A model generated the notes under the pieces. That model worked only from the letters and a program-made list of their open reading frames with translations. It was not told the DNA's origin and made no database searches. Source: Rhopalosiphum padi (taxonomy: Eukaryota > Arthropoda > Insecta > Hemiptera > Aphididae). From it: 64,000 nucleotides of DNA. Positions 52,201-61,746 of this stretch are shown in pieces. Position 1 is the stretch's first letter. Every line of letters starts with the position of its first letter. Location: contig NW_026869996.1 of assembly GCF_020882245.1 (NCBI RefSeq), forward strand, positions 9,908,969 to 9,972,968, in the 5' to 3' direction. The position numbers and the translations under genes were made by a program.

Positions 52201-55200
52201 TTGTAAATCATCGGAGGCCTCAGTAAGTCAAAAACAAATTATGAGGGGCTAAATTCATGGAGCCCCCCCAGGTTGTCCGATCGACTCCAAACAAATTGTA
52301 AACAATTGTAAATTAATTGTAAATAATTGTTAACTCAATCCCCGAATTTGTAAATCATCGGGGGCCTCGGAAAGTCAAAAACAAATTGTGAGGGGCTAAA
52401 TTCACGGAGCCCCCCCCCCCCAGGTTGTCCGATCGATTCCAAACAAATTGTAAACAATTGTAAATTAATTGTAAATAATTTTAAAACTCAATCCCCGAAT
52501 TTGTAAATCATCGGAGGCCTCAGTAAGTCAAAAAACAAATTGAGAGGGGCTAAATTCATGGAGCCCCCCAGGTTGTCCGATTGACTCCAAACAAATTGTA
52601 AACAATTGTAAATTAATTGTAAATAATTGTTAACTCAATCCCCGAATTTGTAAATCATCAGGGGCCTCGGAAAGTCAGAAACAAATTGTGAGGGGCTAAA
52701 TTCATGGAGCCCCCCCAGGTTGTCCGATCGACTCCAAACAAATTGTAAACAATTGTAAATTAATTGTAAATAATTGTAAATTCATTCCCCGAATTTGTAA
52801 ATCATCGGAGGCCTCAGTAAGTCAAAAACAAATTGAGAGGGGCTAAATTCATGGAGCCCCCCAGGTTGTCCGATCGACTCCAAACAAATTGTAAACAATT
52901 TTAAATTAATTTTAAATAATTGTAAATTCAATCCCCGAATTTGTAAATCATCGGAGGGCTCAGTAAGTCAAAAACAAAATAGGGGGGCTAAATTCATGGA
53001 GCCCCCCCAGGTTGTCCGATCGACTCCAAACAAATTGTAAACAATTGTAAATTAATTGTAAATAATTGTAAATTCAATCCCCGAATTTGTAAATCATCAG
53101 AGGCCTTAGTAAGTCAAAAACAAAATAGGGGGGGCTAAAATCATGGAGCCCCCCCAGGTTGTCCGATCGACTCCAAACAAATTGTAAACAATTGTAAGTT
53201 AATTGTAAATAATTGTAAATTCAATCCCCGAATTTGTAAATCATCGGAGGCCTCAGTAAGTCAAAAACAAAATAGGGGTGCTAAATTCATGGAGCCCCCC
53301 CAGGTTGTCCGATCGACTCCAAACAAATTGTAAACAATTTTAAATTAATTTTAAATAATTGTAAATTCAATCCCCGAATTTGTAAATCATCGGAGGGCTC
53401 AGTAAGTCAAAAACAAAATAGGGGGGCTAAATTCATGGAGCCCCCCCAGGTTGTCCGATCGACTCCAAACAAATTGTAAACAATTGTAAATTAATTGTAA
53501 ATAATTGTAAATTCAATCCCCGAATTTGTAAATCATCAGAGGCCTTAGTAAGTCAAAAACAAAATAGGGGGGCTAAAATCATGGAGCCCCCCCAGGTTGT
53601 CCGATCGACTCCAAACAAACTGTAAACAATTGTAAATTAATTGTAAATAATTGTTAACTCAATTCCCGAATTTGTAAATCATCGGGGGCCTCGGAAAGTC
53701 AAAAACAAATTGTGAGGGGCTAAATTCATGGAGCCTCCCCAGGTTGTCCGATCGACTCCAAACAAATTGTAAACAATTGTAAATTAATTGTAAATAATTG
53801 TAAATTCAATCCCCGAATTTGTAAATCATCGGAGGCCTCAGTAAGTCAAAAACAAATTATGAGGGGCTTAATTCATGGAGCCCCCACAGGTTGTCCGATC
53901 GACTCCAAACAAATTGTAAACAATTGTAAATTAATTGTAAATAATTGTTAACTCAATCCCCGAATTTGTAAATCATCGGGGGCCTCGGAAAGTCAAAAAC
54001 AAATTGTGAGGGGCTAAATTCACGGAGCCCCCCCCCCCCCCCGGTTGTCCGATGGACACCAAACAAATTGTAAACAATTGTAAATTAATTGTAAATAATT
54101 GTAAACTCAATCCCCGAATTTGTAAATCATCGGAGGCCTCAGTAAGTCAAAAACAAATTGTGAGGGGCTAAATTCATGGAGCCCCCCAGGTTGTCCGATC
54201 GACTCCAAACAAATTGTAAACAATTGTAAATTAATTGTAAATAATTGTAAATTCAATCCCCGAATTTGTAAATCATCGGAGGCCTCAGTAAGTCAAAAAC
54301 AAATTGTGAGGGGCCAAATTCATGGAGCCCCCCAGGTTGTCCAAACAAATTGTAAACAATTGTAAATTAATTGTAAATAATTGTTAACTCAATCCCCGAA
54401 TTTGTAAATCATCAGGGGCCTCGGAAAGTCAGAAACAAATTGTGAGGGGCTAAATTCATGGAGCCCCCCCAGGTTGTCCGATCGACTCCAAACAAATTGT
54501 AAACAATTGTAAATTAATTGTAAATAATTGTAAATTCAATCCCCGAATTTGTAAATCATCGGAGGCCTCAGTAAGTCAAAAACAAATTGAGAGGGGCTAA
54601 ATTCATGGAGCCCCCCAGGTTGTCCGATCGACTCCAAACAAATTGTAAACAATTGTAAATTAATTGTAAATAATTGTTAACTCAATCCCCGAATTTGTAA
54701 ATCATCGGGGGCCTCGGAAAGTCCAAAACAAATTGTGAGGGGCTAAATTCATGGAGCCTCCCCAGGTTGTCCGATCGACTCCAAACAAATTGTAAACAAT
54801 TGTAAATTAATTGTAAATAATTGTAAATTCAATCCTCGAATTTGTAAATCATCGGAGGCCTCAGTATGTCAAAAACAAATTGTTTGGGGCTAAATTCATG
54901 GAGCCCCCCCAGGTTGTCCGATCGACTCCAAACAAATTGTAAACAATTGTAAATTAATTGTAAATAATTGTAAATTCAATCCCCGAATTTGTAAATCATC
55001 GGAGGCCTCAGTAAGTCAAAAACAAATTGTGAGGGGCTAAATTCATGGAGCCCCCCCAGGTTGTCCGATCGACTCCAAACAAATTGTAAACAATTGTAAA
55101 TTAATTTTAAATAATTGTAAATTCAATCCCCGAATTTGTAAATCATCGGAGGCCTTAGTAAGTCAAAAACAAATTATGAGGGGCTAAATTCATGGAGCCC

Positions 55201-58200
55201 CCACAGGTTGTCCGATCGACTCCAAACAAATTGTAAACAATTGTAAATTAATTGTAAATAATTGTTAACTCAATCCCCGAATTTGTAAATCATCGGGGGC
55301 CTCGGAAAGTCAAAAACAAATTGTGAGGGGCTAAATTCACGGAGCCCCCCCCCCCCGGTTGTCCGATGGACTCCAAACAAATTGTAAACAATTGTAAATT
55401 AATTGTAAATAATTGTAAACTCAATCCCCGAATTTGTAAATCATCGGAGGCCTCAGTAAGTCAAAAACAAATTGTGAGGGGCTAAATTCATGGAGCCCCC
55501 CAGGTTGTCCGATCGACTCCAAACAAATTGTAAACAATTGTAAATTAATTGTAAATAATTGTAAATTCAATCCCCGAATTTGTAAATCATCGGAGGCCTC
55601 AGTAAGTCAATAACAAATTGTGAGGGGCCAAATTCATGGAGCCCCCCAGGTTGTCCGATCGACTCCAAACAAATTGTAAACAATTGTAAATTAATTGTAA
55701 ATAATTGTAAATTCAATCCCCGAATTTGTAAATCATCGGAGGCCTCAGTAAGTCAAAAACAAATTGAGAGGGGCTAAATTCATGGAGCCCCCCCAGGTTG
55801 TCCGATCGACTCCAAACAAATTGTAAACAATTGTAAATTAATTGTAAATAATTGTAAATTCAATTCCCGAATTTGTAAATCATCGGAGGCCTCAGTAGGT
55901 CAAAAACAAAATAGGGGGGCTAAATTCATGGAGCCCCCCCAGGTTGTCCGATCGACTCCAAACAAATTGTAAACAATTGTAAATTAATTGTAAATAATTG
56001 TAAATTCAATCCCCGAATTTGTAAATCATCGGAGGCCTCAGTAAGTCAAAAACAAATTGTGAGGGGCTAATTTCATGGAGCCCCCCCAGGTTGTCCTATC
56101 GACTCCAAACAAATTGTAAACAATTGTAAATTAATTTTAAATAATTGTAAATTCAATCCCCGAATTTGTAAATCATCGGAGGCCTCAGTAAGTCAAAAAC
56201 AAATTATGAGGGGCTAAATTCATGGAGCCCCCCCCAGGTTGTCCGATCGACTCCAAACAAATTGTAAACAATTGTAAATTAATTGTAAATAATTGTTAAC
56301 TCAATCCCCGAATTTGTAAATCATCGGGGGCCTCGGAAAGTCAAAAACAAATTGTGAGGGGCTAAATTCACGGAGCCCCCCCCCCCCAGGTTGTCCGATC
56401 GATTCCAAACAAATTGTAAACAATTGTAAATTAATTGTAAATAATTTTAAACTCAATCCCCGAATTTGTAAATCATCGGAGGCCTCAGTAAGTCAAAAAC
56501 AAATTGAGAGGGGCTAAATTCATGGAGCCCCCCAGGTTGTCCGATTGACTCCAAACAAATTGTAAACAATTGTAAATTAATTGTAAATAATTGTTAACTC
56601 AATCCCCGAATTTGTAAATCATCAGGGGCCTCGGAAAGTCAGAAACAAATTGTGAGGGGCTAAATTCATGGAGCCCCCCCAGGTTGTCCGATCGACTCCA
56701 AACAAATTGTAAACAATTGTAAATTAATTGTAAATAATTGTAAATTCATTCCCCGAATTTGTAAATCATCGGAGGCCTCAGTAAGTCAAAAACAAATTGA
56801 GAGGGGCTAAATTCATGGAGCCCCCCAGGTTGTCCGATCGACTCCAAACAAATTGTAAACAATTTTAAATTAATTTTAAATAATTGTAAATTCAATCCCC
56901 AAATTTGTAAATCATCGGAGGGCTCAGTAAGTCAAAAACAAAATAGGGGGGCTAAATTCATGGAGCCCCCCCAGGTTGTCCGATCGACTCCAAACAAATT
57001 GTAAACAATTGTAAATTAATTGTAAATAATTGTAAATTCAATCCCCGAATTTGTAAATCATCAGAGGCCTTAGTAAGTCAAAAACAAAATAGGGGGGCTA
57101 AAATCATGGAGCCCCCCCAGGTTGTCCGATCGACTCCAAACAAATTGTAAACAATTGTAAGTTAATTGTAAATAATTGTAAATTCAATTCCCGAATTTGT
57201 AAATCATCGGAGGCCTCAGTAAGTCAAAAACAAATTGTGAGGGACTAAATTCATGGAGCCCCCCCAGGTTGTCCGATCGACTCCAAACAAATTGTAAACA
57301 ATTTTAAATTAATTTTAAATAATTGTAAATTCAATCCCCGAATTTGTAAATCATCGGAGGGCTCAGTAAGTCAAAAACAAAATATGGGGGCTAAATTCAT
57401 GGAGCCCCCCCAGGTTGTCCGATCGACTACAAACAAATTGTAAACAATTGTAAATTAATTGTAAATAATTGTAAATTCAATCCCCGAATTTGTAAATCAT
57501 CAGAGGCCTTAGTAAGTCAAAAACAAAATAGGGGGGCTAAAATCATGGAGCCCCCCCAGGTTGTCCGATCGACTCCAAACAAACTGTAAACAATTGTAAA
57601 TTAATTGTAAATAATTGTTAACTCAATCCCCGAATTTGTAAATCATCGGGGGCCTCGGAAAGTCAAAAACAAATTGTGAGGGGCTAAATTCATGGAGCCT
57701 CCCCAGGTTGTCCGATCGACTCCAAACAAATTGTAAACAATTGTAAATTAATTGTAAATAATTGTAAATTCAATCTCCGAATTTGTAAATCATCGGAGGC
57801 CTCAGTAAGTCAAAAACAAAATAGGGGTGCTAAATTCATGGAGCCCCCCCAGGTTGTCCGATCGACTCCAAACAAATTGTAAACAATTGTAAGTTAATTG
57901 TAAATAATTGTAAGTTCAATCCCCGAATTTGTAAATCATTGGAGGCCTCAGTAAGTCAAAAACAAATTGTGAGGTGCTAAATTCATGGAGCCCCCCCAGG
58001 TTGTCCGATCGACTCCAAACAAATTGTAAACAATTTTAAATTAATTTTAAATAATTGTAAATTCAATCCCCGAATTTGTAAATCATCGGAGGGCTCAGTA
58101 AGTCAAAAACAAAATAGGGGGGCTAAATTCATGGAGCCCCCCCAGGTTGTCCGATCGACTCCAAACAAATTGTAAACAATTGTAAATTAATTGTAAATAA

Positions 58201-59930
58201 TTGTAAATTCAATCCCCGAATTTGTAAATCATCGGAGGCCTCAGTAAGTCAAAAACAAATTATGAGGGGCTTAATTCATGGAGCCCCCACAGGTTGTCCG
58301 ATCGACTCCAAACAAATTGTAAACAATTGTAAATTAATTGTAAATAATTGTTAACTCAATCCCCGAATTTGTAAATCATCGGGGGCCTCGGAAAGTCAAA
58401 AACAAATTGTGAGGGGCTAAATTCACGGAGCCCCCCCCCCCCGGTTGTCCGATGGACACCAAACAAATTGTAAACAATTGTAAATTAATTGTAAATAATT
58501 GTTAACTCAATCCCCGAATTTGTAAATCATCGGGGGCCTCGGAAAGTCAAAAACAAATTGTGAGGGGCTAAATTCACGGAGCCCCCCCCCCCCCAGGTTG
58601 TCCGATCGATTCCAAACAAATTGTAAACAATTGTAAATTAATTGTAAATAATTTTAAACTCAATCCCCGAATTTGTAAATCATCGGAGGCCTCAGTAAGT
58701 CAAAAACAAATTGAGAGGGGCTAAATTCATGGAGCCCCCCAGGTTGTCCGATTGACTCCAAACAAATTGTAAACAATTGTAAATTAATTGTAAATAATTG
58801 TTAACTCAATCCCCGAATTTGTAAATCATCAGGGGCCTCGGAAAGTCAGAAACAAATTGTGAGGGGCTAAATTCATGGAGCCCCCCCCAGGTTGTCCGAT
58901 CGACTCCAAACAAATTGTAAACAATTGTAAATTAATTGTAAATAATTGTAAATTCATTCCCCGAATTTGTAAATCATCGGAGGCCTCAGTAAGTCAAAAA
59001 CAAATTGAGAGGGGCTAAATTCATGGAGCCCCCCAGGTTGTCCGATCGACTCCAAACAAATTGTAAACAATTGTAAATTAATTGTAAATAATTGTTAACT
59101 CAATCCCCGAATTTGTAAATCATCGGGGGCCTCGGAAAGTCCAAAACAAATTGTGAGGGGCTAAATTCATGGAGCCTCCCCAGGTTGTCCGATCGACTCC
59201 AAACAAATTGTAAACAATTGTAAATTAATTGTAAATAATTGTAAATTCAATCCTCGAATTTGTAAATCATCGGAGGCCTCAGTATGTCAAAAACAAATTG
59301 TTTGGGGCTAAATTCATGGAGCCCCCCCAGGTTGTCCGATCGACTCCAAACAAATTGTAAACAATTGTAAATTAATTGTAAATAATTGTAAATTCAATCC
59401 CCGAATTTGTAAATCATCGGAGGCCTCAGTAAGTCAAAAACAAATTGTGAGGGGCTAAATTCATGGAGCCCCCCCAGGTTGTCCGATCGACTCCAAACAA
59501 ATTGTAAACAATTGTAAATTAATTTTAAATAATTGTAAATTCAATCCCCGAATTTGTAAATCATCGGAGGCCTCAGTAAGTCAAAAACAAATTATGAGGG
59601 GCTAAATTCATGGAGCCCCCCACAGGTTGTCCGATCGACTCCAAACAAATTGTAAACAATTGTAAATTAATTGTAAATAATTGTTAACTCAATCCCCGAA
59701 TTTGTAAATCATCGGGGGCCTCGGAAAGTCAAAAACAAATTGTGAGGGGCTAAATTCACGGAGCCCCCCCCCCCCCCCCCCGGTTGTCCGATGGACTCCA
59801 AACAAATTGTAAACAATTGTAAATTAATTGTAAATAATTGTAAACTCAATCCCCGAATTTGTAAATCATCGGAGGCCTCAGTAAGTCAAAAACAAATTGT
59901 GAGGGGCTAAATTCATGGAGCCCCCACAGG
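49251..59930 (+). repeat. Higher-order repeat domain marked by GTCAGAAACAAATTG
   Basis: The marker GGAAAGTCAGAAACAAATTG occurs near 50461, 52677, 54431, 56641 and 58848, at spacings of about 2216, 1754, 2210 and 2207 bp (15, 12, 15 and 15 monomers). The rare ATTGTTTGGGGCT monomer occurs near 50911, 54881 and 59299, about 27 and 30 monomers apart. CGGTTGTCCGATGGAC monomers, which lost the A after the C tract, accompany it. At 54340 a monomer has lost 10 bp between two TCC triplets. Confidence 0.8.
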
Positions 59931-60124
59931 TTGTCCGATCGACTCCAAACAAATTGTAAACAATTGTAAATTAATTGTAAATAATTGTAAATTCAATCCC
60001 CGAATTTGTAAATCATCGGAGGCCTCAGTAAGTCAAAAACAAAATAGGGGGGCTAAATTCATGGAGCCCCCCCAGGTTGTCCGATCGACTCCAAACAAAT
60101 TGTAAACAATTGTAAATCATGGGG
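59931..60124 (+). repeat. Right-edge monomers, the last one truncated
   Basis: The last well-conserved monomer runs from 60021. The next GGCC start is at 60125, only 104 bp later. The segment from the third TTGTAAA to CCCCGAATTTG is missing (about 43 bp). The break lies in the TTGTAAAT word, as in the short monomer at 13925. Confidence 0.85.
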
Positions 60125-60182
60125 GGCCTTAGGAAATTAAAAACATGTTGCGGGGAGGGGCTTAATTAACGGAACCCCCCAC
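60125..60182 (+). repeat. Degenerate terminal monomer fragment
   Basis: The order GGCCTTAGGAAATTAAAAAC, GGGGAGGGGCTTAATTAACGGA, CCCCCC still matches the first 60 bp of the consensus, with many substitutions and one insertion. Similarity stops at ACAAATGTAACTG. Decay at the edge is usual for satellites, because homogenisation acts less at array ends. Confidence 0.8.
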
Positions 60183-60306
60183 AAATGTAACTGTCAATAT
60201 CAAAGTGATACTTATCAATATTTTTCAAATAATTTGCGAAAATTTTCAAATACATTTCCAGACTTTGCAAATAATTTCCTATCCTGCTAAAAATAAATAT
60301 AACACT
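60183..60306. other. AT-rich non-coding spacer next to the array
   Basis: No open frame or monomer similarity is visible. The stretch TATCAATATTTTTCAAATAA (near 60215) resembles TACTAATATTTTTCAACTAA near 60580, so the spacer may itself be half of a diverged duplication around 60353-60530. Confidence 0.5.
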
Positions 60307-60322
60307 GGGGGGGGGGGGGGGG
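60307..60322 (+). repeat. Run of 16 G
   Basis: This is a pure homopolymer directly left of GTCAACTTTACGCA. It is the longest G run on the plus strand that I noticed. Inside the array the comparable homopolymers are C runs on the same strand. Its length is likely to be unstable and poorly called. Confidence 0.95.
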
Positions 60323-60550
60323 TCAACTTTACGCATCCTCCTTTTTGAGGTGTGATTAAAAAAAACAGGTTGTTAGAAATTAAGATCACAGAGCCCCCTC
60401 TCTTCCATTTGGTCTTATCGACTCAGTACATAATTGTAAACTATTGTAAATTATTTGTGTATATTTGTTAATAATTTGAATTTGTAAGTAATTAGAAGAC
60501 TTAGAAATCCAAAAAAAATTATTGGAGCTAACGTGCGTAAAGTTGACTCC
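60319..60550. repeat. 232-bp segment with 17-bp terminal inverted repeats (MITE-like)
   Basis: GGGGTCAACTTTACGCA at 60319-60335 is matched by TGCGTAAAGTTGACTCC at 60534-60550 in inverse orientation, 16 of 17 bases, with a perfect core of 14. The enclosed 198 bp are mostly a diverged satellite-like unit. The arrangement resembles a small non-autonomous transposon, or the left end of a larger element plus an internal inverted copy. No target-site duplication can be read, because the left flank is a G run. Confidence 0.55.
60353..60530 (+). repeat. Strongly diverged satellite-like unit outside the array
   Basis: The order of elements follows the monomer: ATTAAAAAAAACAGGTTG, GAGCCCCCT, TTGGTCTTATCGACTC, ATTGTAAAC, ATTGTAAATTA, TTTGTTAATAATTTGAATTTG, GAAATCCAAAAAAAATTATTG, GAGCTA. 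It covers about 1.2 periods of roughly 150 bp. Substitutions are dense, so this unit is far older than any monomer in the array or belongs to a related family. Confidence 0.65.
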
Positions 60551-60915
60551 ATGATGTTATGACAATTACATAAAAGTTGTACTAATATTTTTCAACTAAT
60601 TTTCAACTTTAGACAACATTTGTGAAAAAATTTGCAATCTTGTTAGGTTTTAGTTATACCAGAATTTATCTATCAGTCGAAAAAAATTTCAACATCCTTA
60701 CAGTTTAAATCATCGAAAATACAAATAAAATGAAACATAATTTTAATAAAATATATTCATATTTTTTTACAATTAAAATAAATAAAAAAAACCTTGAAAT
60801 ACATTCAGAAAAAAACGTATATTTTAAAAAGTTAAATAATCTCCAAAAGAAAAATTGAAAAGTAAAAATTAACCTTTGTATGAAAAATGAAAAATAAAAA
60901 TCATTGTTATAAATA
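60551..60915. other. AT-rich 3' flank of the transposase gene
   Basis: No coding potential is visible on either strand, and there are many A and T runs. On the minus strand an ATTAAA hexamer (60742-60747) lies about 170 bp past the stop codon at 60916 and could serve as a polyadenylation signal. No AATAAA on the minus strand was noticed nearer. Confidence 0.4.
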
Positions 60916-61087
60916 TTAAACTTTTGTGTACATAATTAAGTGTGGTGTCACTTGTTTGTTATCAGGGACCTTGAATGTTTGTATTTTTTTAGCCATGTCA
61001 TTATGTGTTTCCCAATATGAATCGTTGCGTCGAATTTGACTTATATAGTGACCGTTGCCAAAAGCTACAACTCCGTGAAACATGAAT
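60916..61087 (-). CDS. USP-like domain, terminal exon with His box
   Basis: After the split codon this exon encodes 56 residues and a TAA at 60918-60916. It contains VVAFGNGHYISQIRRND, then YWETHNDMAKKIQ and TPHLIMYTKV. GHY followed by an aromatic residue, then an (H)ND, and a final hydrophobic strand ending in Y-T-K are the hallmarks of the USP His box, where His is the general base and the Asn/Asp after it orients it. Together with Cys5 of the preceding exon this completes a peptidase triad. The exon has no start of its own and depends on splicing. Confidence 0.7.
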
Positions 61088-61168
61088 CTATAAAAAAAAG
61101 TTTATAAACGTCATAAATACACGTATTATAGTATTATTAATAATATAATTTCTTGTTAAAAATCTTAC
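61088..61168 (-). other. Predicted 81-bp GT-AG intron
   Basis: The donor CAA/GTAAGA is at 61169-61163. The acceptor is a T8 tract with TATAG ending at 61088. Splicing joins GACAA to ATTCATG and keeps frame into a 56-residue stretch with the expected His box. The intron is AT-rich and holds in-frame stops. Cross-intron domain completion is strong evidence that it is real, at least in the ancestor. Confidence 0.75.
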
Positions 61169-61746
61169 TTGTCGTCATTTATTTTGAAAGTAGTTGGAAA
61201 ATCAGCCATTGTAAAGTTGCATATATCGTCTACTTGGTCAGATTCAATAAATAAATGGTTTTGCAATGTTCTTTGTTTGGTACCTTTTCCATGACATGAT
61301 GGACTTTGACAATGATAATTCCTTACTTCAACATAACGTTCCATTGCGGTTTCCAAGTTTCTTATTTCTATAAGCTCTTGATATTGTAAAATTATTGTGC
61401 GAAGTTTCTGCTGTTGTTTAGGACTTTTGCAATTTTTATTGTTACATGTAAAATATTCATAAGCTGAAGGAAACTCTTTTAGGAGTTCTGAAATTATGAA
61501 TGTAACGTTACACTCAGTGTCAATTATGTTGATTCCAGACACGCCACAGTTTTCTTTAAATATGGTCTGAAGAATCTTTAGACGATCTTTGTATAATAGT
61601 TTTGAAGATCCATTGATAGCCAATGCCTTACAAAAATTTAAAAATTGGTGATTAATGGAATCAATGAATGTTTTGTACTTAGGATTGTCTATATATGCTT
61701 TAGAAATTATTACGGCAACAGAATCATAAGCACAAGTATTATTCAC
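61169..61746 (-). CDS. Ubiquitin-specific-protease-like domain, exon with Cys box
   Basis: Counting from the GTG at 61746 (not a real start), the Cys box is NNTCAYDS with the candidate nucleophile Cys5. It resembles the GNTC(Y/F)MNS box of USP (C19) peptidases. Two CX4C pairs, Cys101/Cys106 in TCNNKNCK and Cys146/Cys151 in HCQSPSCH, look like the zinc ribbon inserted in USP fingers. The His box is absent here and is found in the following exon. Without splicing the frame meets TAA at 61167-61165, and that TAA lies inside a good 5' splice site (CAA/GTAAGA). The exon therefore more likely ends at 61169. The domain would hydrolyse isopeptide bonds to ubiquitin-like modifiers. The substrate is unknown. 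Confidence 0.65.

Larger units (their letters stand above)
1..60182 (+). repeat. 147-bp satellite DNA array, about 410 head-to-tail monomers
   Basis: The unit beginning GGCCTCAGTAAGTC starts at 1, 148, 294, 441 and 588 and continues at 146-147 bp spacing to about 60021. All copies I read have the same orientation and none is interrupted by unrelated DNA. Each unit contains a GAGGCCTC palindrome (GGGGCCTC in some subtypes), CAAAAACAAA, a G-rich/C-rich dyad around AAATTCATGG, a C tract of 6-18, TTGTCCGATCGACTCC, then four or five TTGTAAA words and CCCCGAATTTG. Length variation comes mostly from the C tract. Subtypes are told apart after CAAAAACAAA (TTGTGAGGGG, ATAGGGGGG, TTGAGAGGGG, TTATGAGGGG, TTGTGGGGGG, ATAAGGGGG, ATAGGGGTG), and also by GTTAACTC versus GTAAATTC and GGGGGCCTCGGAAAG versus GGAGGCCTCAGTAAG. 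The size and homogeneity suit centromeric or heterochromatic satellite DNA. Its chromosomal position cannot be told from this window. Confidence 0.97.

Noticed and set aside
1..60120. CRISPR array
   Set aside because: Units are 147 bp and wholly repetitive. The stretches between shorter conserved words are themselves shared by all copies, so there are no unique spacers.
1..60120. CENP-B box in the satellite
   Set aside because: I compared CCCCGAATTTG and its reverse complement with the core pattern TTCG-N4-A-N2-CGGG. The A and CGGG positions do not match in any subtype I read.
1..60120. Telomeric or subtelomeric repeat
   Set aside because: No TTAGG or TTAGGG tandem runs are present. The array ends in a transposon region, not in a telomere.
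1..60182. Ribosomal RNA spacer or tRNA-derived (SINE) repeat
   Set aside because: No A/B box promoter pair, no poly-A tail and no rRNA sequence is recognisable in the monomer.
60307..60322. Assembly gap or vector artefact at the G16 run
   Set aside because: Both flanks read as ordinary AT-rich genomic DNA and no N or vector sequence is present. A miscounted homopolymer remains possible.
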